Origin: Pyrrhosoma nymphula
Taxonomy: Eukaryota > Arthropoda > Insecta > Odonata > Coenagrionidae
NCBI GenBank assembly: GCA_963573305.1
Contig: OY754329.1
Span: 15,281,200 to 15,345,199, forward strand
Direction of reading: 5' to 3'
Length of the DNA stretch: 64,000 nucleotides
The translations under genes were made by a program, and so were the position numbers. Position 1 is the first letter of the stretch; each line of letters begins with the position of its first letter. Shown piece after piece: positions 23,865 through 35,044 of the stretch. A model generated the notes under the pieces. The model was given only the letters and a program-made list of their open reading frames with translations, had not been told where the DNA came from and searched no databases.

Positions 23865-24557
23865 GACATAGAATCCGACAAAAATAATAAAAAAAACGGA
23901 AAAATCATAACCATATATAAAAATACATCGGATTTTGTACCATGTAGCACAATTTTTAGTTCACTTACAATATTAGGTCCACTTGAAGTAATATTTCATG
24001 ATATTTCTTTTCAAATTTTCAGATTGTTTTCCGTCTTCTGACAATTCATTAAAATACTCCGCAAGAGGTGACATGGAAAGACCTTAGCGTACGCAAATGT
24101 TCGATAGTGTGGTATATAAAGTTCTTCCATGCGGCGTATTGGGCGTTTATTTGTTATCTAACATTGTATTGAAAATTTCGGTGTAAATATGTTTCGTTAT
24201 TAACTTGTACATGAATATTTCCTTATTAAGTAAGAATGTATGAAACATTATGGGTGCATGGAGGAAATTGTATTGAGCATTTGTTGAATTACTAATGTTC
24301 TGTCTCCTTCTACGATTGTCATTCTGTGCTTTATCTACTCTTCACCTCACCTCACATTCTATTCACTGTTGCAGATCTCCTAGATTCATTCGCCCTTACT
24401 ATCCACGAGTGCTTCCAACCTCGCAGGATCCTCTCAAACCATCCACCACCAAATCGCTTGCCGTTTAATCCATTCTTCATGTGGCAACCTTCATCCTTTT
24501 CTTACCTATAATGTCTACCCGCAAAAGGACCAAAAACTTCATACATACCCACAGAAC

Positions 24558-24973
24558 ATGGTATGGTACCCATACGAAGTAGGACTAATCTCAGAAATAG
24601 ATCGAATACAAGGAAGAGCAGCAATATTTGCAAAAGTTTGTTACGATAAACTTAGCAGTGTTACCGAATTGTTGAAGGAATTAGGGTGGGAATCTCTAAC
24701 TGATCGAAGGGAGAAGTACAGGTTAAATCTTTTGCGCAATTTCGGAGCAGACAAATATTTGCCCGATTTTCAAAATTTATTGCCATAGCTAACGTACTAC
24801 GGTAGAAGCGATCACAGGAATAAGATAAATGAAATAGACTGCAAAACCGATAGATTTTAAATGTAATTTTTTCCACGCACAAAGGGATCATATTAGTTGC
24901 AATAAATCAATCATATGAAACTCACACCCTCACTAGGTAGAGTAGAACTTTCACTTGTGTTTAACAACATAGC
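24558..24973 (+). pseudogene. LINE ORF2 C-terminus, copy 1
   Basis: The frame 24558-24788 reads EVGLISEIDRIQGRAAIFA, SSVTELLKELGWESL and RREKYRLNLLR, which is the conserved C-terminal tail after the RT of CR1-group LINEs. After a stop, similarity continues (YYGRSDHRNKI) to about 24970. This copy lacks the last 480 bp present in copy 2. Confidence 0.75.
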
Positions 24974-25092
24974 ATCATTACTAACACTTCACACCGTTTG
25001 ATATGTCCGGCATTATTTTGTTTTCTGCATGAAGTAGTATCTCGTAGCATTCATAAATTAATAGTACTAGAAATATTAACCGCTTGATGTCT
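24974..25092 (+). repeat. Dispersed repeat T, truncated copy 4
   Basis: Starts CATCATTACTAACACTTCAC, as does 26017, and breaks off after CCGCTTGATGTC, so it lacks the conserved 3' tail. Confidence 0.65.
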
Positions 25093-25219
25093 CTTTACCA
25101 GGGTACTGAATGTAGTGTTCTTTACCAACTTTACTGAATGTAATATATCGCGAAGAAATAAAAACATAGGCGCACATCATATAGTATTGTATGTAGTTTA
25201 CGAAGAATGTTACGTCGCT

Positions 25220-26016
25220 AACCAGAAGTCGAAGGGAAATATGGAATATAAGAAGGGAGAATTGATCGAAGGGAGAAATACAGGTTAAATCTTTTGCGCA
25301 AGTTCGGAGCAGAAAGTTTTTTGCCGGGCGTTCAACATATATTGCTAGAGCCAACGTACTACGGTAGAAGCGATCACAGGTATAAGATAAAGGAAATTGA
25401 CTGCCGAACGGTAGATTCAAAATGTAATTTTTCCCACGTAGAATAAGGGATCATAATAGTTGTGATAGATCAATCATGTGAAACTCCCACCCTCAATGGG
25501 TAGAGTAGAATTTTCACATGTGATTAATAACACAACACTTATCTTGAGAAGAGAATGTAATGTGTATATCTGTAAACCTAATTTAACATTGTATAAAAGG
25601 TATTTTCTGTACATGGGTGCAAAGGTTTTTAATGCACTGCCTGAAATTATAAAAAGAGAAAATGTTTTCACAAAGTTTCTTCGTTTAGTTAAAACTTGGC
25701 TGTTTACACAAAAAAACATTGATACTCTATTCTAAGAATTAAAAATTGACTGCTTCTGTTTATTAGAGACTATTATATATAATCTGCTATACGCATAGTG
25801 GCATTTTTGTCTTATGTTGCTGTCCATTACAGACTGTATTATATAATGTCATGTACGCATAGTGCTTGGTTCAATGTTTTTGTCTGGGTAACGCATGTCT
25901 TAGTTTTTGAAGGTAGTCTTACCTCAGTAATAACCTTAAAGACTACTTAAATCTTTCATATTCGATTTTAATGTAGTTTTGTACATAATTTTATGAAAGA
26001 ATAAACAACTTACTTA
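25220..26016 (+). pseudogene. LINE ORF2 C-terminus and 3' end, copy 2
   Basis: Repeats copy 1 (RREKYRLNLLRKFGAE, YYGRSDHRYKIKEIDCR) and runs further. Frame 25478-25735 gives FLYMGAKVFNALPEIIK, the FxxxGxKxFNxLPxxIK ending of LINE proteins, then a stop. The 3' UTR ends AAAGAATAAACAACTTACTTAC with a short (TTAC)n tail. It is 5'-truncated and frameshifted. Confidence 0.75.
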
Positions 26017-26364
26017 CATCATTACTAACACTTCACACCGCTTGATATTTCCGGCATTATTTTATTTTGTTCTCTGCATGAAGTAGCATCTCGTAGCACT
26101 CATGAGTTAACAGTAATAGTAATGTTAACCACTAGATGTATGTATAGCATTGCTCTGCATGTTTGCATGTTCATTTACGTATCACTCTCCCAGTTTCTAG
26201 TTTGACTGCGCACTGTTCTCCTGACTGCTTTTTGGCCTGCGCCTAGCGGCCGGGGGAACGTACGAGTTTCTGATTGGTGCTGGGACGAGTGCTGCATGCC
26301 AGATGTGGAATCACCCCGTGCCACACACCCTATTGGTGACTTACACGGTACTTCGTAGATGTAA
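26017..26364 (+). repeat. Dispersed repeat T, longest copy (copy 5)
   Basis: About 348 bp. It has an extra 5' segment (CTTCACACCGCTTGATATTTCC) shared with copy 4, then the full body and the GTGCCACACACCC tail. Confidence 0.75.
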
Positions 26365-29300
26365 ATAAAGAAAAAGAGATTCGATATTGTAAACACGCAC
26401 TTATTCTTTCGTTGTCGAGAGAAAGAACGCACGGTTTCCAGACATTCTCTGTCTCGGCTACCGTTTTCCAACTCCTCACCATCTCCTCCCACTTCGTCCT
26501 ACTCAAACGTCTCTTCCAGTTCTCTTTCTCCCTCCCCTTACACCCTTACTCGCTTCCATTCTTCGCATTTTCCTTTTCTTTTAGTTTATCCAAAACTCTT
26601 ATCTGCCCCTCTGACCCATTTATTGTTAAAGGAATAGGTAACGGCAAGGACAGTGTGAAGGCGTCGAGTGGATCCCCAAATGGACGCTCTGCCCCTAAAT
26701 CCATTCCATTCCCCTTTTCCATAATCTTCCCTACACACACACAAACACAATGAAGGAACATTCCGACAGTTTCTTCAAAAACTCAACCTTTCCCATGCTC
26801 AAGTGCGTAATCTTTTTCACCGATGTCATTGTTCGCTTTAATGGCCGTCCTCTCTATCTTGCAATGCTCACACGTTCAGCCTTGCCGTTGGATCGATCAC
26901 TACACAGATTCATTTCCTTCTTCAGCAAGGAAAATGTGGGAATGTGATAAATTGTGGGTTTTCACCCAATGAAATTGTAAGTTATCGTCGTTCATCTTTT
27001 TGGCTTAGCTCTGCTTTCAAGGAGGATTAAACGCATGTCAATGGAACAATTGTTTTACCAGTTTTGGCATTAGATTAGTTCACAATAATACACATTAAGG
27101 AATAAAAGTAAACTATTGTGGAAAAGTGTCACCCATAAAAGGCTGTAGAAGTGCGAGTGACAAATCAGTTTAACGACCATGTAGTATTGGTTAGGATCCT
27201 TATTGAATATCCATAAAAAGAATATATACCAGTGATCCGAAGGATATCAGTGATTCCGTAATGGTGAGAGTCGTCTTACACAAAAACCCCTCCTCCTCTA
27301 TTTGGTGATCCTCGCGGTGGTTAAATGTTCAATTCTCCGATGAAGGTATTGTTTTTTCCATTCGTCACACTGTTATTTGACCTTTGCTTATGCTAATTAT
27401 TTTCAATGTTTCAAATTGTATATGAATTAATTCTGTATAATGTTATCTTTCACCCAAAAAAGCTGATGGTTGATTTCTCGTGACGCAAAGCTCAGGACAA
27501 GAACCTATGAGGTTCATGGCTCAGGATTTCTTCATTCTGCGTCATTTCAAAATTATGTCAAATAAGACGGCATCATCTTTAACTCGGAAAGAATGACTCG
27601 GATGATCTCCAAAAACCCAAATGAACCTGCAGGAAGAGGCCGATGTAAATCATTCTGTCGAGCATTAAATTAGCCAATAAGAAACTTTTGATATCGCATG
27701 CGTCTCAATGATTATATAACAGTGTATAAAGAATATATAAACTATTGAAATGTTGAAATAATAATCGAAACCAGTATTTTACCATATTGCGAAGAAATTG
27801 TTTCAGTTTTGGGAATGCTCACTTCAACAACTTCAATAAGTATATGTATGTACATACCACCTTTATATTTCTCAGAATGAGCAATGTGAAAACAAGTGTA
27901 ATATTATTTTGTATGTGTCATACAAGTGTACATATAAGGGCCATATCAACGGCATTAGCATCTAAACGCAGTGTCCATTCTTATTTATGAGTAAGAGTAT
28001 TAAAATATATTGTGGCGAACATTCCCGTTAAGATATATGCCTGAGTACTATAGGGCTAAATGGGCATATGAAAAAAAATTTCGCTTATAGCTAACATATT
28101 TTTACTATATCACTAAGTCAAAACCCGAAAATTCCATGAAATTTTAATTCTACTAAAATTTGTATCTAAATTGGTGCACAATATACATTGCACAGAAAAA
28201 AATATTATCGTCACTCAGAAGAGAATGACAAAGAGAGAAGTATTAGGCGTAAGATGATCAGAAGTGAATATTATAAATTTCAAAAACCCTAAAGAATGCG
28301 TGATTTATATTAACAATAAAAACCAATTTAATGGTAAAATTTACAAAAAAATGAAGGTTTTCATGATATAACGCATTCAGTAACAGTATGAAAATTATAA
28401 AATGAACATTGATAAGTTCTAGATTGGAAGTTGAAACAAAGTACTTCAAAGCCTATCACGACTAAGCCATGAAACGTAGACAAGACAGCTAACAATAAGT
28501 CTTGGCACAAGATTCAATTTGTTGACACCCTGCTCTACCGAGAATCTCAGATTTTCTTAAATTAGAAGATAAGAATTATTTCTCTTATAGCCATCAGCTG
28601 TATGCATATTAACTCAAAAGAATAATTTCATAAATAAAAGACCAGGGCGGTGTACATACATTTTGTTCTAACGCGCCACATTTTACATATGTCAAACAGG
28701 ACGTGCAATAAACGTGAGTGTATGGGTTGCTGGCACAAAGGTGACTTTTCGTCTAAATTTGCTAAACATTAAGTAGAATGTAAACATTATAGTTGTTTAA
28801 ACCTGTTATACTTCATACCCAATATATATAGGAATATGTTTTGACTTTTTAGAGCTACTGCAAATATATTTTGTTTTAAAACAACAATATAGCTCTTGTC
28901 AAATATGAAGTGTACCCATCTCATTCCTCCCCCTTACTTTGCATTTTACTGGATAATTCACTGCCTCTGGCTGAGCTAGAACCCATACAACCCTAGACGT
29001 GACCCTGGACTATATTGCGTTGTCACTTGTCTTTCCATTCACTTCCCTCCAAACGAACTCGGCCTCTTATTCTGGCTAAACCATTATCTTTCCCTTGCCA
29101 CAGCCTAATTTTATTCTCCCCTCCCATCCTCCCCTATTGTCCAATTGCTACATAGGTTCACAACCCTAAGTTTCCTTTAGCTCGACAAGGTCACAAATTA
29201 TTGAAACCATAGGTTGGTGGAATATATTTTCTGTGGAATATTACAGCTTATTTTCTTCTTGATGAGATATCCACAAAAGCACTCAAGTAAAAGCTCTATA

Positions 29301-29801
29301 ACACCGCAAGAAGCCAGCTAAATAACGTAAAATGAGCATTTTGTAATCAAATTTGATTTCATGGCAAATAAATTAAGAATAAAACGTTGTTGTTGAAAGC
29401 AACTAACAACTTCAGAAAACATCCTAATAGCATTTACTTCTCATCACATCAGGATTACGAAAAAGCTTTACGACAACATTCCCCGTACCTTCTCTAAACT
29501 AGAATTAGCCAATTGAACAGATATTACCTCGCTCTACTCCGATAAAATAAGGTCTTAAATTATAAAGTCAACCAAATCAATTTCATTTACTGTCCGATAT
29601 GTAAAATTTACGACATTCACGAGTTCCTTGAGGTATAGAGTTATTTGTACTAACATCAATTGAAACGGCAAAGATGCACAACTTGGCAGAATTTCATGTG
29701 ATTTAATTTTGATTGATAGGATGGTATTGCAAAATAATTGGAAAAAATCAAGCTGTTTACAAGGTTTACCCGTAATTTTTCAAAAATATCTGAAAGATAT
29801 T
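26365..29801. other. No gene; unassigned DNA
   Basis: 26390-26760 is pyrimidine-rich, which creates antisense open frames without domains. 27455-27489 carries a 35-bp block also found at 34254-34289. The remainder to 29801 is AT-rich with no recognised element. Frames of 60-110 codons here look like chance. Confidence 0.45.
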
Positions 29802-30240
29802 AAGTAAGTAAAGTAAATAAGTTTTATTGGCTCTAGGAGCATATCCTTTGGAGCCTATGTAAGTACATAAACACTCGGACAGAGAAAGTACTACATTAAA
29901 ATACATCATAGAACATTCTGTATGATGAACAAAGATAACAAAATCATAAAACACTCGGTATAATAATAATGAACTGAAAAACAAATATTACAAATTCTTA
30001 TGTAAATTCATATATCAAATTTCATCAAAGACAAATGAAAACAAACATTTATTATAAAAATTTCCAAAATTACGCAGTAATCTCTTTTTTCAACTCTCAA
30101 CTTCACAATAGTAATTTTCAACAAATATAATTTTTAGTGATTTTCAACAATACAAAATTATACAATAGCTATACAACAATCGAAATAAATTTGATGAACA
30201 CAAAAACCCATAAACAGCAAGTTCCTCATGCTGATACAAT

Positions 30241-33126
30241 TCAAGTTTCATGGAAATAAAATGAAAACAAACATTTTTTAAAATTATTTACTGATGTGAT
30301 ATCCTTCAACTCTTGGGGAATCGAATTCCATACATAGCATGAACTGATGTAAAGTGAATTATGATACATAGTAGTTTTGTGACAGGGTACAATTAATTTA
30401 TTTTTATTTCTGGTATTCCTTGTTTTTTTCATTGAATTATCTGTGTAAGGTTGGAAAATGTAGGAAGGAGTTTCAGTTTTTAAAAGTTTGTACATGAAGA
30501 GTCCCATTTGAAATTTTCTTCTTTTTTCAATTTTTAACATTTTTAATTCATTATAATATGGTGTGATATGCTCATAATATGAAATATCGCACACATAACG
30601 CAAGACACAATTTTGAATTTTCTGTAGCTTTGATATCTGACATTTTGTAATGTTCGACATCACCAAGGAACAGTAATCAATATGAGGAATCAATAAAGCA
30701 TTTGCTAATTTGAGTCTCAATGATAACGGCATTAGGTTACGGAAGCATTTCAACTGGTGCAAAGTTTTAACTACCTTATTAGAGATGCATGCTATGTGTT
30801 CGTCCCAGGTAAGTGTTTTGTTTAGAATAACGCCTAAATCTTTAACGTTATCAGAATAATCTATTTCCGCATCTTGTACTTGAATTTTAGACAGTGAGTC
30901 GATGTTTATAGAAGACAGGACCTTGGCACTGCCTATAATAATGCTCTTTGTTTTCTGTGAGTTTAATTTCAAACAATTGTTTGACGCCCATTCACATATA
31001 GATGAAATATCTTCGTTAATTTGTGCAATGGCGCTAGAGATCTCATTGCGATCGCAGTCAATATAAATTTGCAAGTCGTCAGCATATAGATGGTAATTGC
31101 AATGACGTATCTTATTTGGGAGGTCTTGAATATAAATGACAAAGAGCAATGGCCCTAGTATTGACCCTTGGGGGACCCCACGTTCGACAGGTAGTAATTC
31201 AGAATGTGAGTTGTTCTTCCGATCATTCACCGCCTGGAAACGTTGACTCAAGTAAGAACGGAACCATTGTAAAACAGAAGCAGATATTTTCAAATTAGAT
31301 AGTCGTCTTAAAAGTATACTATGGTTAACACAGTCAAAGGCTTTACTAAAATCGAGAAGTACCAATACTGTTATTCTCTGCTTATCCATTGAAAGTCTTA
31401 CGTCATCTGTTATTTTAATCAATGCTGTTTGAGTACTATAACCTTTGCGAAATCCAGATTGAAAATTATTTAGAAAATTATTTTTAGACAGATGTTCAAT
31501 AACACAATTGTACACGAATCTTTCAAGAGGTTTTGATAAGGCACAAAGTATTGCAATAGGTCGGTAGTCAGACATTTCTACAGGATTGGGCTTCTTTTTA
31601 ATAGGTTGAATGAGAGCAGATTTCCACACAGAGGGGAACTTAGAGTAATCTAAGGAACAATTAAAAATTGAAAGTAGCATTGGAAGTGCTAGATGAAGAA
31701 TCTTTTTAATTACCTTAATACTAATTTCATCTACGCCCGTTGAGTTAGAATTTACCATTGAGATGTATTTTAATAGTAGATCGGGGGTAAAATGAGGGAA
31801 ATAAAGATTTTCATTGCTAAAACCAGGCTCAATGCAATTTGTGACATCGAGACGTTCGTCCTCTTCTATACAATCAGACGATGTGGAGCTATTTAGAAAA
31901 AAAGTATTAAGCTCATTAAGGGGAAAATTAATATTGGTGGGTTCATTTCTAGAATTACCAAGACCCAATCTTTTAATTTCTTGCCAAAGAGAACGAGCGT
32001 CACGTTTATCTGATAAGCAGGAAAGAAAGTAGTTAACTTTTGCATTATGCTGCATTTGTTTCACTTTATTTCGGGCGACTTTATATTCGTGGTATTTTAT
32101 AACAGACCGAGTTCTTCGGAAGTGCCTACGTAAAGATTCTCTTTGACTCATAGCATTTTTAATTTCTTGAGAGAGCCAGGGAGCTGGGTTACGTCTTATT
32201 TTTATTTTTTTAATGGGAGCGTGTCTATCTAATAAACAATTAAGTTGAGTATTGAATATTGTCACTTTTTCATTGACATCACGCGTTGAAAAGAAATCCT
32301 CCCATGAGAGACCGTTCCAATCCGTTTCAAACGTAACATAATCGAGTTTAACCAAATCTCGGAAACAGATTTCAGGAGGTTTATATGGTGGCGTGTTGAA
32401 AATGTAGTTCACATACACTAAATCATGCTCAGATAGAAAGTTTACGGATTCTTGACCAAAGTCATCTATTTTACTTGCATCGTCAACAATGATTAGGTCA
32501 AGCAAAGTCTGACTTGATTCCAAGATGTGTGTAGCTTGAAAAGGAGGGAGATGAAGATTATAACTAAACAATAAATTCTTAAGATAAGCACTCTTACGTG
32601 TATCTTTAAGCACATCAATGTTGAAATCGCCACAAATAATAACATTTTTATACACAGGTAAGTACTTGCAGATTAAAGTTTCAAAATCTTCACAAATGTA
32701 GCAAGTATTTGGTGGTCTATACATGACTACAAACAATAATTTTCCATTTGTATTAGACACATCAATAAACATAAATTCAGGTTTTCGAGGAGTACCATCA
32801 GAGATTTCAAGGACTTTATAATTTAACTGATCATGAATATAGGCAGCCACACCACCACCACCTCTATCGAGTCGATCATTCCGAATTAGATGATAGTTTT
32901 GAAGTTTCACCATATCATTGTTTATATGTTCTTTCAGCCAGGTTTCAGATATTCCAATTAAATGATATCTTTTTGCAAGAAAGTAATGTCTAAATTCATC
33001 TATGTGAGCAAATAAAGATTGGGCATTGACATGGCATACACTAAGTTTTGATGGCTCACGTGCAGCAATAGCTTTGGTGCTAAAAGGTAATGTGCTATTT
33101 TCACCGTTTGAACATGTACATAAATC
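30241..33126 (-). CDS. LINE ORF2: APE endonuclease and reverse transcriptase
   Basis: Nicks target DNA and copies the element RNA. The open frame from the ORF1 stop encodes about 961 residues, a normal ORF2 length. The first in-frame ATG (32913) is 71 codons in, after essential endonuclease residues (Asn in HVNAQS, Glu in SETWL), so a start there would remove part of the active site. Later endonuclease motifs are RNDR, YRPP, GDFNID and SEHDLV. RT motifs are KKKPNP..DYRPIA, SGFRKGYSTQTAL, LDFSKAFDCV, VPQGSILGPLLF and the catalytic YADD (31075-31086). The thumb and C-terminal tail end in CYVWNSIPQELK. All catalytic residues look intact, so the protein could be active if translated. Confidence 0.93.
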   Translation of the reverse strand, partial: DLCTCSNGENSTLPFSTKAIAAREPSKLSVCHVNAQSLFAHIDEFRHYFLAKRYHLIGISETWLKEHINNDMVKLQNYHLIRNDRLDRGGGGVAAYIHDQLNYKVLEISDGTPRKPEFMFIDVSNTNGKLLFVVMYRPPNTCYICEDFETLICKYLPVYKNVIICGDFNIDVLKDTRKSAYLKNLLFSYNLHLPPFQATHILESSQTLLDLIIVDDASKIDDFGQESVNFLSEHDLVYVNYIFNTPPYKPPEICFRDLVKLDYVTFETDWNGLSWEDFFSTRDVNEKVTIFNTQLNCLLDRHAPIKKIKIRRNPAPWLSQEIKNAMSQRESLRRHFRRTRSVIKYHEYKVARNKVKQMQHNAKVNYFLSCLSDKRDARSLWQEIKRLGLGNSRNEPTNINFPLNELNTFFLNSSTSSDCIEEDERLDVTNCIEPGFSNENLYFPHFTPDLLLKYISMVNSNSTGVDEISIKVIKKILHLALPMLLSIFNCSLDYSKFPSVWKSALIQPIKKKPNPVEMSDYRPIAILCALSKPLERFVYNCVIEHLSKNNFLNNFQSGFRKGYSTQTALIKITDDVRLSMDKQRITVLVLLDFSKAFDCVNHSILLRRLSNLKISASVLQWFRSYLSQRFQAVNDRKNNSHSELLPVERGVPQGSILGPLLFVIYIQDLPNKIRHCNYHLYADDLQIYIDCDRNEISSAIAQINEDISSICEWASNNCLKLNSQKTKSIIIGSAKVLSSINIDSLSKIQVQDAEIDYSDNVKDLGVILNKTLTWDEHIACISNKVVKTLHQLKCFRNLMPLSLRLKLANALLIPHIDYCSLVMSNITKCQISKLQKIQNCVLRYVCDISYYEHITPYYNELKMLKIEKRRKFQMGLFMYKLLKTETPSYIFQPYTDNSMKKTRNTRNKNKLIVPCHKTTMYHNSLYISSCYVWNSIPQELKDITSVNNFKKCLFSFYFHET

Positions 33127-33129
33127 CTA
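33127..33129 (-). promoter_or_regulatory. Single in-frame TAG between ORF1 and ORF2
   Basis: ORF1 and ORF2 occupy the same reading frame, separated only by this amber codon (context AAA TAG GAT). There is no in-frame ATG until 32913. Full-length ORF2 would need readthrough, non-AUG initiation or reinitiation, unless the codon is simply an inactivating mutation. Confidence 0.7.
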
Positions 33130-34200
33130 TTTGACCCTCTGTAGGTCTTCTTCAGTGTTCACCTGGACTCGATCGGCACCTTCGCTTTTTCTTACGTAAA
33201 CCTTTCCATTTCTAATCCAGGCAAACTTGACTGTACCCTCCTTTCTAAGGCTGCGGGCTATGCTGTATAGTTTTCTGTTAAGTGGGGTCAAGGATTCATT
33301 TACGTAGATGAGGGGATTTGGTGAATATGACTTCAAATGGGGCACATCCAATTCCTTCAAGTATAAATCTCTTTTCCTTTTACGTAGCTGGACAAATTCC
33401 TCTGCGACACGGGACCTCATAAAACGTACTACGATCGCACGGCTTGGGTTATCCGCTGAGTGAGTACCAATGCGGAATGAATAGTCAACATCACTGATGT
33501 CAATTTTTAACCCCAATGATAATCCCGTTGCAATAACGAGGGAATCGACAACTTCACCATCAGACATAGGAATACCTCTTATCTCCACCACATTCCGCAA
33601 TTGCTCCTGCTCAAGTTGGTTTAAGCGAACTTCGCAATCGGACAGTTTGCTAGTAAGACCTTTATTTTCACTCAAGATTTCATCCAGCTTATCACTTAAT
33701 TTTGTCAGGTTAGTGTTAATAAGCTGAATAGACTTGGCGTGCTCACTCACAGATACTTGCCACGTAGAAATGGTATCCTTCAATGAGCGCTGCTCGTCGT
33801 GTATAGAGTTGACGCGCAGCAGAAGGGTCTGCAACATCTCCTTTGTGGTATCCTCCTGATCCGGAAGACTAGGAGACGCAGCATGGATTCCTCTCACGGG
33901 AGTTTCTTCTCTGCGGTCCAAGCGACGTTTCCCAAGACATTTGCTGCATGTCCACGGCTTTTGGAGATCTAGTAGTGCCTTGAAGTCCTCCTCAGTTAGA
34001 GAATTGCAGGACGGATGTTGCAAATCCTTACATGCACTGCAGGAGAGGCTAGAGCCACGTTTTGTTGGGAGGCCACAGATTACGCAATTTGGCATTACGA
34101 GGCGAGCAAGAATAGGTCTCAGGCGAAAACCGAGCGAGCGAGAACAACACAACCGTTCACCTTCACTGCCTGAGCGAGACTGTGAGGCAATTTTAGGCAA
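33127..34200 (-). CDS. LINE ORF1: PHD finger, coiled coil, FP25K-like domain
   Basis: 357 residues, the nucleic-acid-binding partner of ORF2 in the ribonucleoprotein. A PHD-type Cys4-His-Cys3 finger uses C39, C42, C54, C57, H62, C65, C85 and C88. Residues about 115-205 form a heptad-rich coiled coil (RSLKDTISTW, LTKLSDKLDEIL, LNQLEQEQL). Residues about 206-340 (VVEIRGIP, FRIGTHS, IYVNESLTPLNRKLY, VKFAWIRNGKVYVRK) match the C-terminal domain shared by LINE ORF1s and the baculovirus FP25K family. Translation may instead start at Met36, just before the finger. It ends in TAG at 33127-33129, in frame with ORF2. Confidence 0.9.
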   Translation of the reverse strand: MPKIASQSRSGSEGERLCCSRSLGFRLRPILARLVMPNCVICGLPTKRGSSLSCSACKDLQHPSCNSLTEEDFKALLDLQKPWTCSKCLGKRRLDRREETPVRGIHAASPSLPDQEDTTKEMLQTLLLRVNSIHDEQRSLKDTISTWQVSVSEHAKSIQLINTNLTKLSDKLDEILSENKGLTSKLSDCEVRLNQLEQEQLRNVVEIRGIPMSDGEVVDSLVIATGLSLGLKIDISDVDYSFRIGTHSADNPSRAIVVRFMRSRVAEEFVQLRKRKRDLYLKELDVPHLKSYSPNPLIYVNESLTPLNRKLYSIARSLRKEGTVKFAWIRNGKVYVRKSEGADRVQVNTEEDLQRVK

Positions 34201-34253
34201 TTTCGTGAAGGAAAATCCAAAGATGCGGAACCGAAGGTCTCATGGTGGGGCTA

Positions 34254-34289
34254 AAAAAAACTGATGGTTGATTTCTCGTGACGCAAAGA
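34254..34289. repeat. 36-bp block shared with 27455-27489
   Basis: CTGATGGTTGATTTCTCGTG followed by ACGCAAAG appears at both places after an A-run. One copy sits exactly outside the 5' end of the LINE; the other is 6.8 kb away. It is too far for a target duplication, so the block probably belongs to an unidentified repeat family. Confidence 0.6.
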
Positions 34290-34920
34290 TGAAATGAGTT
34301 GAAATATTTCCTATCAAAAGTCATTTTTCAAAACTCTCGCTAGTAGGGAGACTTCTATTGATAGAAAGATTGTTTACCATGTGTCTGACATTTCATGAAA
34401 ATTTCATGAAAATTTCATGAAAAAAAAATTAAAGCAGGTAGAAACCATTTGAGTTAGCAGGGAGTGCAACAACTTAGAAATAAAGAAGAAGAAAAAGAGT
34501 GTTGTACCGTAGTTAAAGCTAACTATTTCTTCAGAATATGCTAGTCATTGACGCACTGTTTTAATGATGAATATGATGATAGCCGGATTAAATGCTTTGC
34601 AGATGCTACTTACTAACGACAATTATTTTCAAGGCATATTATCCACAGATCGTTTTTATTGGCATAACGCACTAATCTGTTTAATTGGATTGATTATTAT
34701 TTCTCACAATAACACATTATTATTCACTTATGGACTACGATCAATTTATGAAATACACCAGCAACAATACATGAAGTTTGAGGTCCTGCAAAAACTGAAT
34801 TTTAGTCCCAGTTAACTTAAATAATGAATAATAGAGGAGTTAACTTTTTTCGTAGATTTTCGCAGTTCATTTTAATTTTGGTGAGTTTATTTTGGATTTC
34901 TGCGATTAAACTAAACTTTT
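34290..34920. other. No gene; short AATTTCATGAA tandem
   Basis: 34390-34425 has three units of AATTTCATGA-type repeat followed by an A run. Frame 34564-34815 (83 codons) has no recognised domain. Confidence 0.5.
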
Positions 34921-34923
34921 TTA

Positions 34924-34963
34924 GCAACGGTTTCGCCGTGTTATTCTGCCGGCTTTGTCAGGC
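34924..34963 (-). ncRNA. Degenerate hammerhead-like motif 3' of PLE copy 1
   Basis: Minus strand reads CTGACAAAGCCG, an 11-base loop, then CGGCGAAACCG. The GCCG/CGGC stem lies between a CUGANGA-like and a GAAAC-like core, with conserved G8 changed to A. It lies about 80 bp downstream of the GIY-YIG ORF on the same strand, where PLE hammerheads are expected. It is unlikely to be active. Confidence 0.35.
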
Positions 34964-35044
34964 ATTCTAAATCAACAATGAAAAATAAATAAACAAACTT
35001 AATCGGTTATTATGTACAGCATGATTAATTAATACTTGAGTTTT

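Larger units (their letters stand above)
29802..34253 (-). mobile_element. Near-complete CR1/Jockey-group LINE
   Basis: Minus-strand non-LTR retrotransposon of about 4.45 kb with a short 5' leader, ORF1, ORF2, and a 440-bp 3' UTR ending in AATAAAAC and a (TTAC/TTTAC)n tail at 29802-29825. Both ORFs are free of internal disruptions except the TAG that separates them. No RNase H domain follows the RT. ORF1 with a PHD finger and FP25K-like domain plus ORF2 with an APE endonuclease fits the CR1/Jockey assemblage; the exact clade is not settled. No clear target duplication was found. Confidence 0.9.

Noticed and set aside
33127..34200. Integrated baculovirus FP25K gene
   Set aside because: The FP25K-like part is one domain of a PHD/coiled-coil LINE ORF1 in frame with a LINE ORF2, so no viral insertion is needed.
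34254..34289. Target duplication of the 29.8-34.25 kb LINE with 27455-27489
   Set aside because: The second copy lies 2.3 kb beyond the LINE 3' end, so it cannot be the flanking duplication.
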